Source: Pseudomonas linyingensis (GTDB lineage Bacteria > Pseudomonadota > Gammaproteobacteria > Pseudomonadales > Pseudomonadaceae). Taken from it: DNA of 64,000 nucleotides. The position numbers were made by a program, and so were the translations under genes. The DNA is taken from assembly GCF_900109175.1 (NCBI RefSeq), contig NZ_FNZE01000012.1, forward strand, positions 1-64,000, in the 5' to 3' direction. Positions within the stretch are counted from its first letter, which is position 1, and the number at the start of each line of letters is the position of its first letter. The notes beneath the pieces were generated by a model that made no database searches, was not told the origin of the DNA, and saw only the letters and a list, made by a program, of their open reading frames with translations. This document shows, piece by piece, positions 8,303-17,302 of the stretch.

Positions 8303-9520
8303 TCAGGCCGGTGCGCGCTGGCGCAGTGCGGCGCCTGTCGCCGACAACCGGTACTGCTGGCGGCTGCTCTTGGGCTTGTCGGGGATGGTCATCTCGAGCA
8401 GTCCGGCCTCCAGCGCCGGCACCAGGTACAGGGTGCGGAAGTTGGCGTCGCTGCGCAGGCCCAGCGCGTCCTGCAGCGCCTTGCGGCTCATCACGCCGTC
8501 GCAGGCCTGGACCAGACGGCGAACTTCACCTGTGACATGGCCTGCAACATGACTTGTACTCCTGCCCGCGACATGACCTGCAACTTCGCCTGCATCTTCA
8601 CCTGCAGCATGACCTGCTGCTTCACCTGTGGCTTCACTTTTTGCTTCACCTGTCGCGCGGCCTGCGCCACGGCTGGCGGGGCCTGCAGCGAAGTGACGGG
8701 GCAGCGCGCGGGTAAAGGCAAACTCCAGCCACAGGCCATCCTGCTCGTGGCGCAGCAGGGGTTCGACGATGCCGTGGGCGCGGCAGGCGGCGATGAGCTT
8801 GTCGATGCCCAGGCCCCAGGCCTCGATCAGCCCGGCGCGGTAGAAGGCGTTGGCGATGTCCGGGTTGCCGGGGCGCGACAGGTGGCGGGTGCGCAGGCTG
8901 GCGATGCTCCAGCCTTCCGGCAGGCGTGCCGGATTCCACAGGCTGATGCGGTCGTCGTGCAGGCGGATCTGGATCGGGATGCCGCTGGCGTAGTCCTTGT
9001 GCACGATGGCATTGATCAGCGCCTCGCGCAGCGCCGCGATGGGCAGCGGGTAGGCCGCCGGTGCGCGGGCTTCGCCGCCGTCTGGATCACGCTGCAGGTG
9101 CTCCTCGAGCAGCGCCAGGCTGCGCTCGAGCTGGACGAACAGGTTGCCACCGATGGCATGCTGCTCGACCAGGCCGTTATCGCGGCGGAAGTGGCCGATG
9201 CGGATGTAGGCGCCGCTGACCAGCTTTTCCGGCTCGGCGTGGAACAGCAGCGCGGCCGCGCGCTTGAGATGGAACAGCTGCAGCTGTTCGACCAGGGCGG
9301 CATCGCCCTCCTCCACGGCGGCGCAGCTGAGCCGCTGGCTGGCCGCGGCGCGCTGGCGGAAGTCGGCCAGCGCCTGGGGATCGAGGTCGGCCAGTTGCAC
9401 CTGGGGCATCGGCAGGTCGTCCCAGCTGCCGCCGGCGTCCGGGTGCAGGAAGCGGTCGGTGGTCGCGCCGGGGGATGCCGCTGGGAGGTCTTTCCACTCG
9501 AGGTCTGGCTGGTCTTTCAT
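8303..9520 (-). CDS. ATPase-type putative regulator (COG2865-like) lacking most of the AlbA_2 domain
   Basis: The 405-residue product resembles the RecG-like putative transcriptional regulators: a central HATPase_c_4 region (ALREALINAIVHKDYASG near residue 180, then LWNPARLPEGW) and a C-terminal winged-helix region (RKALQDALGL). In usual members an AlbA_2 domain of about 130 residues comes first. Here only a short LEWKDL stub is followed at once by the GSWDDLP linker, suggesting an internal deletion. Residues about 285-330 are tandem tetrapeptides of the form xVAG or xATG. The start is uncertain: ATG 9520 is chosen because upstream residues look noncoding, but in-frame starts extend to 9610. 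Function unknown. Confidence 0.7.
   Translation of the reverse strand: MKDQPDLEWKDLPAASPGATTDRFLHPDAGGSWDDLPMPQVQLADLDPQALADFRQRAAASQRLSCAAVEEGDAALVEQLQLFHLKRAAALLFHAEPEKLVSGAYIRIGHFRRDNGLVEQHAIGGNLFVQLERSLALLEEHLQRDPDGGEARAPAAYPLPIAALREALINAIVHKDYASGIPIQIRLHDDRISLWNPARLPEGWSIASLRTRHLSRPGNPDIANAFYRAGLIEAWGLGIDKLIAACRAHGIVEPLLRHEQDGLWLEFAFTRALPRHFAAGPASRGAGRATGEAKSEATGEAAGHAAGEDAGEVAGHVAGRSTSHVAGHVTGEVRRLVQACDGVMSRKALQDALGLRSDANFRTLYLVPALEAGLLEMTIPDKPKSSRQQYRLSATGAALRQRAPA
8526..8672 (-). repeat. 12-base tandem repeats inside the ATPase-type regulator gene
   Basis: On the plus strand a degenerate 12-base unit close to ACATGACCTGCA recurs about ten times. It codes on the minus strand for tetrapeptides such as HVAG, EVAG and HVTG, forming a flexible linker before the C-terminal winged helix. 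Related regulators carry VTGQ-type linkers at the same place. The copy number may vary between strains. Confidence 0.8.
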
Positions 9521-9681
9521 CCGCGATACCCTGGTTGCGCAAGGAGGAGCAGCTGGCATGGTAACCAAATGCCGCGGGTGGCGGGCGCGCGCCAGCGTGC
9601 TTTCGTTCATGTTCCGCGCACGCGACTACCGGCCGGTGACAGGTCCGGCCGCTAGCCCGCAAGGCAGCATGGGTGGCGGCG

Positions 9682-10803
9682 TTACAGGGTGATGTTCAGC
9701 TCGGAGTCGCGCATCACCTTGAGCTCGGCGTCCTCAGCGTGGAAGCCGCGGGCCAGCTTGGCGCGCAGGGTCAGGTCGGTGCGCGAGTCGGCGTGGCGCA
9801 GGGCCTCGTCGAGGCTGATGCGCCCGGCCTGGACCAGGCTGTAGAGGTGCTGGTCGAAGGTCTGCAGGCCGAGCTCCTGGCTGCGGCCGAGGGCGGTCTT
9901 GATGTCGTCGAGCTGGTCGCGCTGGATCAGGTCGGCGATGTACGGGGTCTTCAGCAGCAGCTCGACGGCGGCCACGCGCTTTTCCTCGCGCCCCGGCACC
10001 AGGCGCTGGCCGACGATGCCCTGCAGGTTGAGCGCCAGGTCGCCGAGCACCTGCGCTCGCGCTTCCTTGGGGAAGAAGTTGCAGATGCGCTCGATGGCCT
10101 GGGTGGTGTTGGTGGCGTGCAGGGTGGCCAGGCACAGGTGGCCGGTCTCGCTGTAGTGCAGGGCGTGCTGCATGGTGGCCAGGTCGCGGATCTCGCCGAT
10201 CATGATCACGTCCGGCGACTCGCGCAGCACGTTGAGCAGCGCCTGCTCGAAGCTGCGCGTATCCAGGCCCACCTCGCGCTGGTCGATGATCGCGCGCTGG
10301 TGGCTGTGGATGAACTCGATCGGGTCCTCGATGCACACGATATGGCCGCCGCGCGAGCGGTTGCGCAGGTCGAGCATCGACGCCAGGGTGGTCGACTTGC
10401 CGCTGCCGGCGGCGCCGACCACCAGGATCAGGCCGCGGTCGAGCATCACCAGCTCTTCCAGCTTGGCCGGCAGGCCGAGTTCGCCGATGCCGGGGATCTT
10501 GCTCTTGATGTGGCGCACCACCATGGCCACGTCGCCGCGCTGGTAGTAGACGTTGACCCGGAAGCGCCCGGCGCCGTCGAGGCCGATGGCCAGGTTCATC
10601 TCCAGGTCGCGCTCGAACTCGGCGATCTGCTTCTGGTTCATCATCTGGTAGGCCAGCTGCTGCACCGATCCCGGCGCCAGTGGCACCTTGCCGACCGGCA
10701 GGCTCTGGCCCTCGCGCTTGAGCTGCGCGGGTGCACCGACGCTGAAGAACAGGTCGGAACCGCCCTGCTCGACCATCAGGTGCAGGTAACGAAACACATC
10801 CAT
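9682..10803 (-). CDS. PilT/PilU-type retraction ATPase
   Basis: The 373-residue hexameric secretion ATPase has the PilT-family layout: N-terminal GGSDLFFSVGAP, Walker A GAAGSGKST (130-138), an Asp box with IEDPIE, Walker B MIGEIRD and the His box THATNT-like ATLHATNTTQA. The C-terminus is longer than PilT and resembles PilU. It would power or modulate type IV pilus retraction at the inner membrane. No pilus genes adjoin it, so it appears to be an additional, solitary paralogue rather than the pilTU pair. The start is ATG 10803; the plsC-like gene ends 102 bases upstream. Confidence 0.88.
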   Translation of the reverse strand: MDVFRYLHLMVEQGGSDLFFSVGAPAQLKREGQSLPVGKVPLAPGSVQQLAYQMMNQKQIAEFERDLEMNLAIGLDGAGRFRVNVYYQRGDVAMVVRHIKSKIPGIGELGLPAKLEELVMLDRGLILVVGAAGSGKSTTLASMLDLRNRSRGGHIVCIEDPIEFIHSHQRAIIDQREVGLDTRSFEQALLNVLRESPDVIMIGEIRDLATMQHALHYSETGHLCLATLHATNTTQAIERICNFFPKEARAQVLGDLALNLQGIVGQRLVPGREEKRVAAVELLLKTPYIADLIQRDQLDDIKTALGRSQELGLQTFDQHLYSLVQAGRISLDEALRHADSRTDLTLRAKLARGFHAEDAELKVMRDSELNITL

Positions 10804-10905
10804 GCCGCTTGCCTCCGTGAACCGGGATGAGTGCTGGCGCTGCTGCCGGCGCGAGGCCGGCCGAGTGGCGCGATCCCCTTCCGGCGCGGGAAGGGCTGCA
10901 GGTCG

Positions 10906-11649
10906 TCAGTCTGCCTTGTTTGCCGGCGCGGTGCCGTTGATTTTCTGCATGGTCTCGGTGATCCAGGTTTCGGCGCGCTGGTTGAGCTCGGCCACCGCGC
11001 GCGGGCCTTCGCCCTCGGCGTGCATGGCCGGGCCGAACACCACGCTGACCGTGCCCGGATGGCGCTGCCAGCCGTCACGCGGCCAGAGCTCGCCAGCGTT
11101 GTGGGCCACCGGCAGCACCGGTACGCCTGCGGCCACGGCCACCGAGGCGCCGCTGCGCGAGAACTTGCCCATCTCGCCGGCCGGAATGCGCGTGCCTTCC
11201 GGGAAGATCAGCAGCCAGTTGCCCTGCTGCAGGCGTTCCAGGCCGAGGTGGGCCACCTGCTTGAGCGCCTGCTTGGGGTTGCTGCGGTCGATGCCGATCG
11301 GCTTGAGCAGCTTGAACGCCCAGCCGTAGAACGGGATGCGCAGCAGCTCCTGCTTGAGCACCTGGGTCAGCGGCGCAAAATGCGCGGTGAGGAAGAAGGT
11401 TTCCCAGGCGCTCTGGTGCTTGGCGAGAATCACGCACGGCTGCTGGGGGATGTTCTCCAGCCCTTCGAGGCGGTAGTCGATGCCGAGCATGACCCGGCTC
11501 AGCCACACGGCGAAGCGGCACCAGGTGCGGGCGATGAAGATGTAGCGGGCCTTCTGCGGCAGCCAGGGGGCGATCAGCAGGCTGAGCAGGCACCAGATGA
11601 CGGTGCTCAGGCCGAGCAGCAGGTAGAACAGGGCGGTACGCAGGGTCAT
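10906..11649 (-). CDS. 1-acyl-sn-glycerol-3-phosphate acyltransferase (PlsC/LptA type)
   Basis: The 247-residue inner-membrane enzyme acylates lysophosphatidic acid. It has two N-terminal hydrophobic stretches (residues 5-25 and about 38-55), the acyltransferase block KHQSAWE (His with Glu at the +5 place, a common bacterial variant of HX4D) and FPEGTR near residue 145. The ATG overlaps the gmhB stop by four bases. This gmhB-acyltransferase pair lies next to gyrB in Pseudomonas aeruginosa; here a pilus-type ATPase gene follows instead. Confidence 0.92.
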   Translation of the reverse strand: MTLRTALFYLLLGLSTVIWCLLSLLIAPWLPQKARYIFIARTWCRFAVWLSRVMLGIDYRLEGLENIPQQPCVILAKHQSAWETFFLTAHFAPLTQVLKQELLRIPFYGWAFKLLKPIGIDRSNPKQALKQVAHLGLERLQQGNWLLIFPEGTRIPAGEMGKFSRSGASVAVAAGVPVLPVAHNAGELWPRDGWQRHPGTVSVVFGPAMHAEGEGPRAVAELNQRAETWITETMQKINGTAPANKAD

Positions 11650-12191
11650 CGGTCGGCCTCCACGGCCAGCAGGTGGGCGGCTACCGCCGCCAGATCGTCG
11701 AACACCAGAACGCCTTGCGGCAGGCCCGTGGCCTGGGTGCGCTCGCCCTTGCCGCTGAGCACCAGCACCGGCTGGCAGCCGACCGCCCGGGCGGCGGCAA
11801 TGTCGCCGGGGCTGTCGCCGACGAACCAGAGGCCGGCCAGCTCGACGCGGTAATGCGCGGCGATCTGCTGCAATAGGCCGGGCAGCGGCTTGCGGCAGTC
11901 GCAGCCCTCGTCCGGGCCGTGCGGGCAGTGGACGATCAGGCCGAGCTCGCCGCCCTGCTCCGCCACCAGCTGGCGCAGGTGCGTGTGCATGGCCTCGAGG
12001 GTGGCCTCGTCGTAGTAGCCGCGGGCCAGGCCCGACTGGTTGGTGGCCACCGCCACGGTCCAGCCGGCCTGGTTCAGGCGGGCGATGGCCTCGATCGAGC
12101 CGGGGATCGGGATCCATTCGGCGACGGACTTGATGTAGGCGTCGGAGTCCTCGTTGATGACCCCGTCGCGGTCGAGAATCAGCAGTTTCAT
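11646..12191 (-). CDS. gmhB: D-glycero-beta-D-manno-heptose 1,7-bisphosphate 7-phosphatase
   Basis: The 181-residue HAD-superfamily phosphatase makes heptose 1-phosphate for the LPS inner core. The nucleophile motif is DRDGVIN at residues 7-13, followed by TNQSG and, near residue 100, the zinc-binding loop CPHGPDEGCDC characteristic of GmhB. The GDSPGD motif near 145 supplies the acidic Mg ligands. Length is normal. It begins after a 270-base gap that carries a repeat element and overlaps the acyltransferase gene by four bases. Confidence 0.95.
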   Translation of the reverse strand: MKLLILDRDGVINEDSDAYIKSVAEWIPIPGSIEAIARLNQAGWTVAVATNQSGLARGYYDEATLEAMHTHLRQLVAEQGGELGLIVHCPHGPDEGCDCRKPLPGLLQQIAAHYRVELAGLWFVGDSPGDIAAARAVGCQPVLVLSGKGERTQATGLPQGVLVFDDLAAVAAHLLAVEADR

Positions 12192-12298
12192 GGTCGGGCC
12201 CTGTAGGGCGGCAGGTGTGGATACGGTATTTCGGTCAAACGTCGGGCTGTTGTGGGAGGCCCGCCCTCGGGACGATGCTCTTGCGCTCCTGCGGGCCT

Positions 12299-12330
12299 GC
12301 GGCCCGTATCGCCGCGAGGGCGCGCCTCCT
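12299..12330. repeat. REP-like intergenic repeat, copy 1
   Basis: A 32-base segment beginning GCGGCCCGTATCGCCGCGAG is 30/32 identical to 57218-57249. Both lie in intergenic DNA and both are followed within 40 bases by GTGGGAG. A short GTGGGAGGCCCGCCCTC stretch lies just upstream. This fits a dispersed palindromic repeat of pseudomonad type; no transposase is present. Confidence 0.55.
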
Positions 12331-12433
12331 AACAGTCGGGGTGGGAGAGCAACCGTGCAGCCGTGTCCGCCAGTTCATGCTTCGGCGGACAATCGCTATG
12401 CGAGTTGCCCGCCCTACGCAGAAAGGGGGCGTA

Positions 12434-12461
12434 GGTGGGCAAGCCATCCGGCTTGCCCACC
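12434..12461 (-). terminator. Hairpin after glyS
   Basis: A perfect 12-bp stem (12434-12445 with 12450-12461, loop ATCC) starts two bases beyond the glyS stop. The T tract on the minus strand is short and imperfect (CCCCCTTTC), so it may terminate or merely stabilise the 3' end. Confidence 0.6.
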
Positions 12462-12463
12462 GT

Positions 12464-14518
12464 TCAGCCGAGCAGCGAGATGTCCGCCACGCCGAGGAAC
12501 AGCCCGCGCAGCTGGGCCAGCAGCGCGTAGCGGTTGGCGCGCACGGCGGCATCGTCGGCATTGACCAGCACGCTGTCGAAGAACGCATCCACCGGCGTGC
12601 GCAGGCTGGCCAGACGCTCCAGCGCGGCGCGGTAGTTGCGCGCGGCGGCCAGCGGGGCGACCGCTTCGGCGGCGGCGGCCACGGCGGTGGCCAGCGCCTG
12701 CTCGGCCGGCTCGACCAGCAGGGTGCTGCTGACCAGCGCCGGCACTTCGCCTTCGGCCTTGGCGAGGATGTTGGACACCCGCTTGTTGGCGGCGGCCAGG
12801 GTGGCGGCCTCGGCTAGCTGACGGAACGCCTGCACGGCCTGCACGCGCTGGTCGAAGTCCAGCGGCGAGGTCGGCGCCAGGGCACGCACGGCCTGGTACA
12901 CCGCCACCTCGACGCCTTCGTCCTCGTAGCGGGCGCGCAGGCGGTCGAAGATGAAGTCGAGCACCTGGACGGCCAGGCCGTCGGCCTTGACCTTGTCGCC
13001 GTACTGCTCGATGGCGAAGGCCACCGCCTGCACCAGGTCGAGATCCAGCTGCTTCTCGATCAGGATGCGCAGCACGCCGAGCGCCGCACGGCGCAGCGCG
13101 TAGGGGTCCTTGGAGCCGGTGGGCAGCATACCGATGCCGAAGATGCCGACCAGGGTGTCGAGCTTGTCGGCCACCGCCACGGCGGCACCGGTCAGGGTGG
13201 ACGGCAGTTCGGCGCCGGCGCCGCGCGGCATGTACTGCTCGTTGAGCGCCAGGGCGACATCGGCCGGCTCGCCATCGTGCAATGCGTAGTAGTAGCCGGC
13301 GATGCCCTGCATCTCCGGGAACTCGCCGACCATCTCGCTGGCCAGGTCGCACTTGGAGAGGATGCCGGCACGCGCAGCGCGCTCGGCATCGCCGCCGATG
13401 CGCGCGGCGATGAAGCCGGCCAGGGCGGAGACGCGCTCGGCCTTGTTGAACACGCTACCCAGCTGGGCCTGGAACACCACGTTGGCCAGGCGCTGGTTGT
13501 TCTGCTCCAGCGGGTGCTTCTTGTCCTGCTTGAAGAAGAACTCGGCGTCGGTCAGACGCGGGCGCACCACCTTCTCGTTGCCGGCAACGATCTGCGCCGG
13601 GTCCTTCGACTCGATGTTGGCCACGGTGATGAAGCGCGGCAGCAGCTTGCCGTTGCCGTCGACCAGGCAGAAGTACTTCTGGTTGTCCTGCATGGTGGTG
13701 ATCAGCGCTTCCTGCGGCACCTCGAGGAAGCGCTCCTCGAACGAGCAGACCAGCGGCACCGGCCACTCGACCAGCGCGGTCACCTCGTCGAGCAGCGCCG
13801 GCGGCACGATGGCCTTGCCGTTCTGCTCGCTGGCCAGTTCGGCGACGCGGGCGTCGATCAGCGCGCGGCGCTCGGCGAAGTCGGCGAGCACGTAGGCGCT
13901 GCGCAGGTCCTCGGCGTAGCTGGCCGGGTTGCTGATGCGCACGTCGTGGTTGGCGTGGAAGCGGTGGCCGCGGGACACGCGACCGGCCTGCTGGGTGAGG
14001 ATGGTGCAGTCGATCACCTGCTCACCGAACAGCATCACCAGCCACTGGGTCGGCCGCACGAACTCCTCGCGACGGGCCGCCCAGCGCATGCGCTTGGGGA
14101 TCGGCAGCTCGTTCAGCGAGTTCTCGACGATACCCGGCAGCAGGCTGGCGGCCGGCTGGCCGGGGATGCTCTGCACGAACTTGAGTTTCGCGCCGCTGCG
14201 GTCGATCTGCTCGAGATCGACGCCGCACTTGCGGGCGAAGCCCAGCGCCGCCTGGGTCGGCTGGCCGTCCTTGTCGAAGGCCGCCTGCACCGGCGGGCCG
14301 TCGAGGTTGACGCTGCGGTCCGGCTGCTGGGTGGCCAGCGCCGAAACCAGCACGGCCAGGCGGCGCGGCGCGGCGTAGTAGCGCGCGCCTTCGTAAGCCA
14401 GGCCCGCGGCCTTGAGGCCCTTCTCGATGCCGGCGAGGAACGCCTCGGCGAGGGTCTTCAGCGCCTTGGGTGGCAGCTCTTCGGTGCCCAGTTCGACCAG
14501 GAAATCTTGGGTACTCAT
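12464..14518 (-). CDS. glyS: Glycyl-tRNA synthetase beta subunit
   Basis: The 684-residue subunit completes the alpha2-beta2 glycyl-tRNA synthetase. It opens with [16 protein letters not shown], the family's hallmark, has HD-domain and B3/B4-like regions in the middle and the DALR anticodon-binding-like region at the end ([11 protein letters not shown], residues about 635-645). Length matches Pseudomonas GlyS. The ATG overlaps the glyQ stop by four bases, coupling the two subunits. Confidence 0.97.
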   Translation of the reverse strand: MSTQDFLVELGTEELPPKALKTLAEAFLAGIEKGLKAAGLAYEGARYYAAPRRLAVLVSALATQQPDRSVNLDGPPVQAAFDKDGQPTQAALGFARKCGVDLEQIDRSGAKLKFVQSIPGQPAASLLPGIVENSLNELPIPKRMRWAARREEFVRPTQWLVMLFGEQVIDCTILTQQAGRVSRGHRFHANHDVRISNPASYAEDLRSAYVLADFAERRALIDARVAELASEQNGKAIVPPALLDEVTALVEWPVPLVCSFEERFLEVPQEALITTMQDNQKYFCLVDGNGKLLPRFITVANIESKDPAQIVAGNEKVVRPRLTDAEFFFKQDKKHPLEQNNQRLANVVFQAQLGSVFNKAERVSALAGFIAARIGGDAERAARAGILSKCDLASEMVGEFPEMQGIAGYYYALHDGEPADVALALNEQYMPRGAGAELPSTLTGAAVAVADKLDTLVGIFGIGMLPTGSKDPYALRRAALGVLRILIEKQLDLDLVQAVAFAIEQYGDKVKADGLAVQVLDFIFDRLRARYEDEGVEVAVYQAVRALAPTSPLDFDQRVQAVQAFRQLAEAATLAAANKRVSNILAKAEGEVPALVSSTLLVEPAEQALATAVAAAAEAVAPLAAARNYRAALERLASLRTPVDAFFDSVLVNADDAAVRANRYALLAQLRGLFLGVADISLLG

Positions 14519-15465
14519 TCTGCGGCCTCCTTCAGCTTGGCCAGTACTTCGTCACGCAGTTCGGCGGTGGCCATCGGGAAGCCGAGCTTGGCGCGCGCCT
14601 GCAGGTAGCTCTGCGCCACGGCGCGGGCCAGGGTGCGCACGCGCAGGATGTACTGCTGGCGCGCGGTCACCGAGATGGCGCGGCGGGCGTCGAGCAGGTT
14701 GAAGGTGTGCGAGGCCTTGACCACCATCTCGTAGGTCGGCAGCGGCAGCTCGAGGGCCATCAGGCGGTTGGCCTCGGCCTCGTAGAAGTCGAACAGCTCG
14801 AACAGCTTGTCGACGTTGGCGTGCTCGAAGTTGTAGGTGGACTGCTCCACCTCGTTCTGGTGGAACACGTCGCCGTAGGTGACCTTGCCGAACGGGCCGT
14901 CGGAGTAGACCAGGTCGTACACCGAGTCGACGCCCTGCAGGTACATGGCCAGGCGCTCGAGGCCGTAGGTGATCTCGCCGGTCACCGGGTAGCACTCGAC
15001 GCCGCCGACCTGCTGGAAGTAGGTGAACTGGGTGACTTCCATGCCGTTGAGCCAGACTTCCCAGCCCAGGCCCCAGGCGCCGAGGGTCGGCGATTCCCAG
15101 TTGTCCTCGACGAAGCGGATGTCGTGGACCAGCGGGTCGATACCGATGGCGCGCAGCGAGCCGAGGTACAGATCCTGGATGTTGTCCGGGTTCGGCTTCA
15201 ACACCACCTGGAACTGGTAGTAGTGCTGCAGGCGGTTGGGGTTCTCGCCGTAGCGGCCGTCGGCCGGGCGGCGCGAGGGCTGCACGTAGGCGGCGTTCCA
15301 GGTCTCGGGACCGATGGCGCGCAGGAAGGTGGCGGTGTGGAAGGTGCCGGCGCCCATTTCCATGTCGTAGGGCTGCAATACCACGCAGCCCTGCTCCGCC
15401 CAGTAGCTTTGCAGGGCGAGGATCAGGTCCTGGAAGGTGCGCACGGCAGGCGTAGTCTGGCTCAC
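14515..15465 (-). CDS. glyQ: Glycyl-tRNA synthetase alpha subunit
   Basis: The 316-residue catalytic subunit activates glycine and charges tRNA-Gly. Class II motifs are visible ([17 protein letters not shown] near residue 28, [14 protein letters not shown] near 63, and [12 protein letters not shown] near 175). The start is a GTG at 15465 with AGGTGA five bases upstream; it gives the expected [15 protein letters not shown]-terminus, while longer reading would run into the divergent promoter. Transcription is away from the acyltransferase gene at 15629. Confidence 0.96.
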   Translation of the reverse strand: MSQTTPAVRTFQDLILALQSYWAEQGCVVLQPYDMEMGAGTFHTATFLRAIGPETWNAAYVQPSRRPADGRYGENPNRLQHYYQFQVVLKPNPDNIQDLYLGSLRAIGIDPLVHDIRFVEDNWESPTLGAWGLGWEVWLNGMEVTQFTYFQQVGGVECYPVTGEITYGLERLAMYLQGVDSVYDLVYSDGPFGKVTYGDVFHQNEVEQSTYNFEHANVDKLFELFDFYEAEANRLMALELPLPTYEMVVKASHTFNLLDARRAISVTARQQYILRVRTLARAVAQSYLQARAKLGFPMATAELRDEVLAKLKEAAE

Positions 15466-15568
15466 GAAATCACCTGTTCTGAGGCTTGCGTAAAGCCGCC
15501 GAGTATAACCGAAGCGCGGCGCGCGCCGCAGGGGGCACGCATGCGGCGTGTGCGCCCGGTCCGCCGGC

Positions 15569-15598
15569 CTGACCCGCTGCACGTCGCGCAGGTACAAT
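15569..15598 (+). promoter_or_regulatory. Possible sigma-70 promoter of the lipid A acyltransferase gene
   Basis: CTGACC at 15569-15574 and TACAAT at 15593-15598 are separated by 18 bases. The predicted start of transcription lies about 25 bases before the GTG start at 15629. On the minus strand, TATACT at 15500-15505 could be the -10 of glyQ, without a clear -35. Confidence 0.4.
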
Positions 15599-15628
15599 GC
15601 CCACCCTGAGCAATCGCGGGAGAGTCCT

Positions 15629-16516
15629 GTGGAGAAGATCAAAGGCGCCCTGGTGGTGGGTGCGTTGCGGCTGGTTGCCGCTCTGCCCTGGTCGTGGGTG
15701 CAGGGTCTCGGCGCGGCCATCGGCTGGCTGATGTGGAAGCTGCCGAACAGTTCGCGCGAGGTGGTGCGCATCAACCAGTCCAAGTGCTTTCCCGAACTGG
15801 GCGCGGCCGAGCGCGAGGCGTTGCTCGGCCGCACCCTGAAGGACATCGGCAAGACCTTCACCGAGAGCGCCTGTGCGTGGATATGGCCGGCTGAGAAGTC
15901 GCTGGCGCTGGTCAAGGAGGTCGAGGGCCTCGAGGTGCTCGAGGCGGCGCTGGCCAGTGGCAAGGGTGTGGTCGGTATCACCAGCCATCTGGGCAACTGG
16001 GAGGTGCTCAACCACTTCTACTGCAACCAGTGCAAGCCGATCATCTTCTACCGCCCGCCCAAGCAGAAGGCGGTGGATGAGCTGCTGCAGCAGCAGCGGG
16101 TGCAGATGGGCAACCGGGTAGCGCCGTCGACCAAGGAAGGCATCCTCAGCGTGATCAAGGAAGTGCGTCGCGGTGGCGCGGTGGGCATCCCCGCCGACCC
16201 GGAGCCGAGCGAGGGCAGCGGTCTGTTCGTGCCCTTCCTCGGCGTGCAGGCACTGACCAGCAAGTTCGTGCCGGGCATGCTCGCCGGGCACAAGGCGGTC
16301 GGCGTGTTCCTGCATGCCATCCGCCTCGACGACGGCAGCGGCTTCAAGGTGATCCTCGAGGCGGCGCCGGAGGAGATGTACAGCAAGGACCCGGAAGTCG
16401 GCGTGGCAGCGATGAGCCGGGTGCTCGAGAGCTACGTGCGGCGCTGGCCGAGCCAGTACATGTGGAGCATGAAGCGCTTCAAGAAGCGTCCGCAAGGCGA
16501 GCAGCGCTGGTACTGA
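15629..16516 (+). CDS. Lipid A biosynthesis acyltransferase (LpxL/HtrB type)
   Basis: The 295-residue inner-membrane enzyme transfers a secondary acyl chain to lipid A. Visible features are an N-terminal hydrophobic anchor (residues 6-32), the catalytic HLGNWE block (His with Glu at +5, near residue 116) and [11 protein letters not shown] near 190. The start is a GTG with GGGAGAG upstream and gives the same length as the Pseudomonas aeruginosa homologue at this locus (from general knowledge of PA0011). The tag gene usually lying between glyQ and this gene is absent. Confidence 0.9.
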   Translation: MEKIKGALVVGALRLVAALPWSWVQGLGAAIGWLMWKLPNSSREVVRINQSKCFPELGAAEREALLGRTLKDIGKTFTESACAWIWPAEKSLALVKEVEGLEVLEAALASGKGVVGITSHLGNWEVLNHFYCNQCKPIIFYRPPKQKAVDELLQQQRVQMGNRVAPSTKEGILSVIKEVRRGGAVGIPADPEPSEGSGLFVPFLGVQALTSKFVPGMLAGHKAVGVFLHAIRLDDGSGFKVILEAAPEEMYSKDPEVGVAAMSRVLESYVRRWPSQYMWSMKRFKKRPQGEQRWY

Positions 16517-16611
16517 GCATTCGGTGCGCGCGGGTGGCGAGGGGGCTTGCCCCGCAGGGGGATAGCCAATACTGTCTTGCCCACCTCTCCAGAAAAAGGA
16601 CTATCTCGAGC

Positions 16612-16878
16612 ATGGAAAACAGACGTGAGCACGTGCGCACACCCATCAAGGTTCCCCTGCGCATCGACCACCCGCTGCACGGCGGGCTGATGGCCGCCAC
16701 CCGCGACATCTCCGACGGCGGCGTGTTCGTGGTGATCGAGGATGCCCACCGCCTCCTGCGGGGTGGCGAGCTGGTCAGCGGCCAGATCCAGGGCCTGCCG
16801 GGGGAGGCTCCGCTGGTGCGGATGCGCGTGGTGCGTTGCGAGAGCGGCGGCGTGGCGCTGACCTACGCCGACGACTGA
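16612..16878 (+). CDS. PilZ-domain protein
   Basis: The 88-residue single-domain protein carries both cyclic-di-GMP binding elements: RREHVR (residues 4-9, RxxxR) and DISDGG (about residues 38-43, D/NxSxxG). It should bind cyclic-di-GMP and act as a small adaptor. The ATG at 16612 follows AAAGGA by 11 bases. It is 95 bases downstream of the lipid A acyltransferase gene, the same neighbour it has in pseudomonads. Confidence 0.9.
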   Translation: MENRREHVRTPIKVPLRIDHPLHGGLMAATRDISDGGVFVVIEDAHRLLRGGELVSGQIQGLPGEAPLVRMRVVRCESGGVALTYADD

Positions 16879-16895
16879 CGCCGCAGCGCAGCCGC

Positions 16896-17216
16896 TCAGG
16901 GACGCGGCTTGTCCAGCTTTCTGAGAAACACCGTCATTTCCTTCTCCGCCTGCTTGTCGCCGTGGCGGCGGGCTGCGTCAAGGCCCTGCTGCCAGGCGGT
17001 GCGCGCGGCATCGTTGTCACCGAGCATGGCCTGGGCCTTGCCCAGCAGCTTCCAGGCCGCCGAGTAGTTGGGGTCGAACTCCACGCAGCGTTGCAGGTGG
17101 GGCAGCGCTTGGGCGGCGTCGCCAGCGTCGAGGTGGGCGTTGCCCAGGCCGAAGCGCAGCAGGGCGTTGTCGTGGCCGGCGGCCAGAAGTTTTTCCAGTG
17201 CGGCGACGGTGGTCAT
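16896..17216 (-). CDS. Tetratricopeptide-repeat protein
   Basis: The 106-residue protein consists of about three TPR units (GLGNAHLDAGDAAQALPHLQ, then AAWKLLGKAQAMLGDNDAARTAW, then a final helix pair) and probably acts as a protein-binding adaptor. AAAGGAAC precedes the ATG. It converges with the PilZ gene, whose stop is only 17 bases away, and follows trkH on the same strand after 86 bases. Partner unknown. Confidence 0.85.
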   Translation of the reverse strand: MTTVAALEKLLAAGHDNALLRFGLGNAHLDAGDAAQALPHLQRCVEFDPNYSAAWKLLGKAQAMLGDNDAARTAWQQGLDAARRHGDKQAEKEMTVFLRKLDKPRP

Positions 17217-17302
17217 GGGCGTTCCTTTGTAGTGGAAGGACGATTCCGCAGCGGCCGCTGGTGGGCAACGCTGCGCGCTTGTCCACCCTACCGGAGTGCG
17301 CC

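Noticed and set aside
8526-8672. Tandem repeats considered as a CRISPR array
   Set aside because: The unit is 12 bases with no spacers, is in frame and encodes a tetrapeptide linker.
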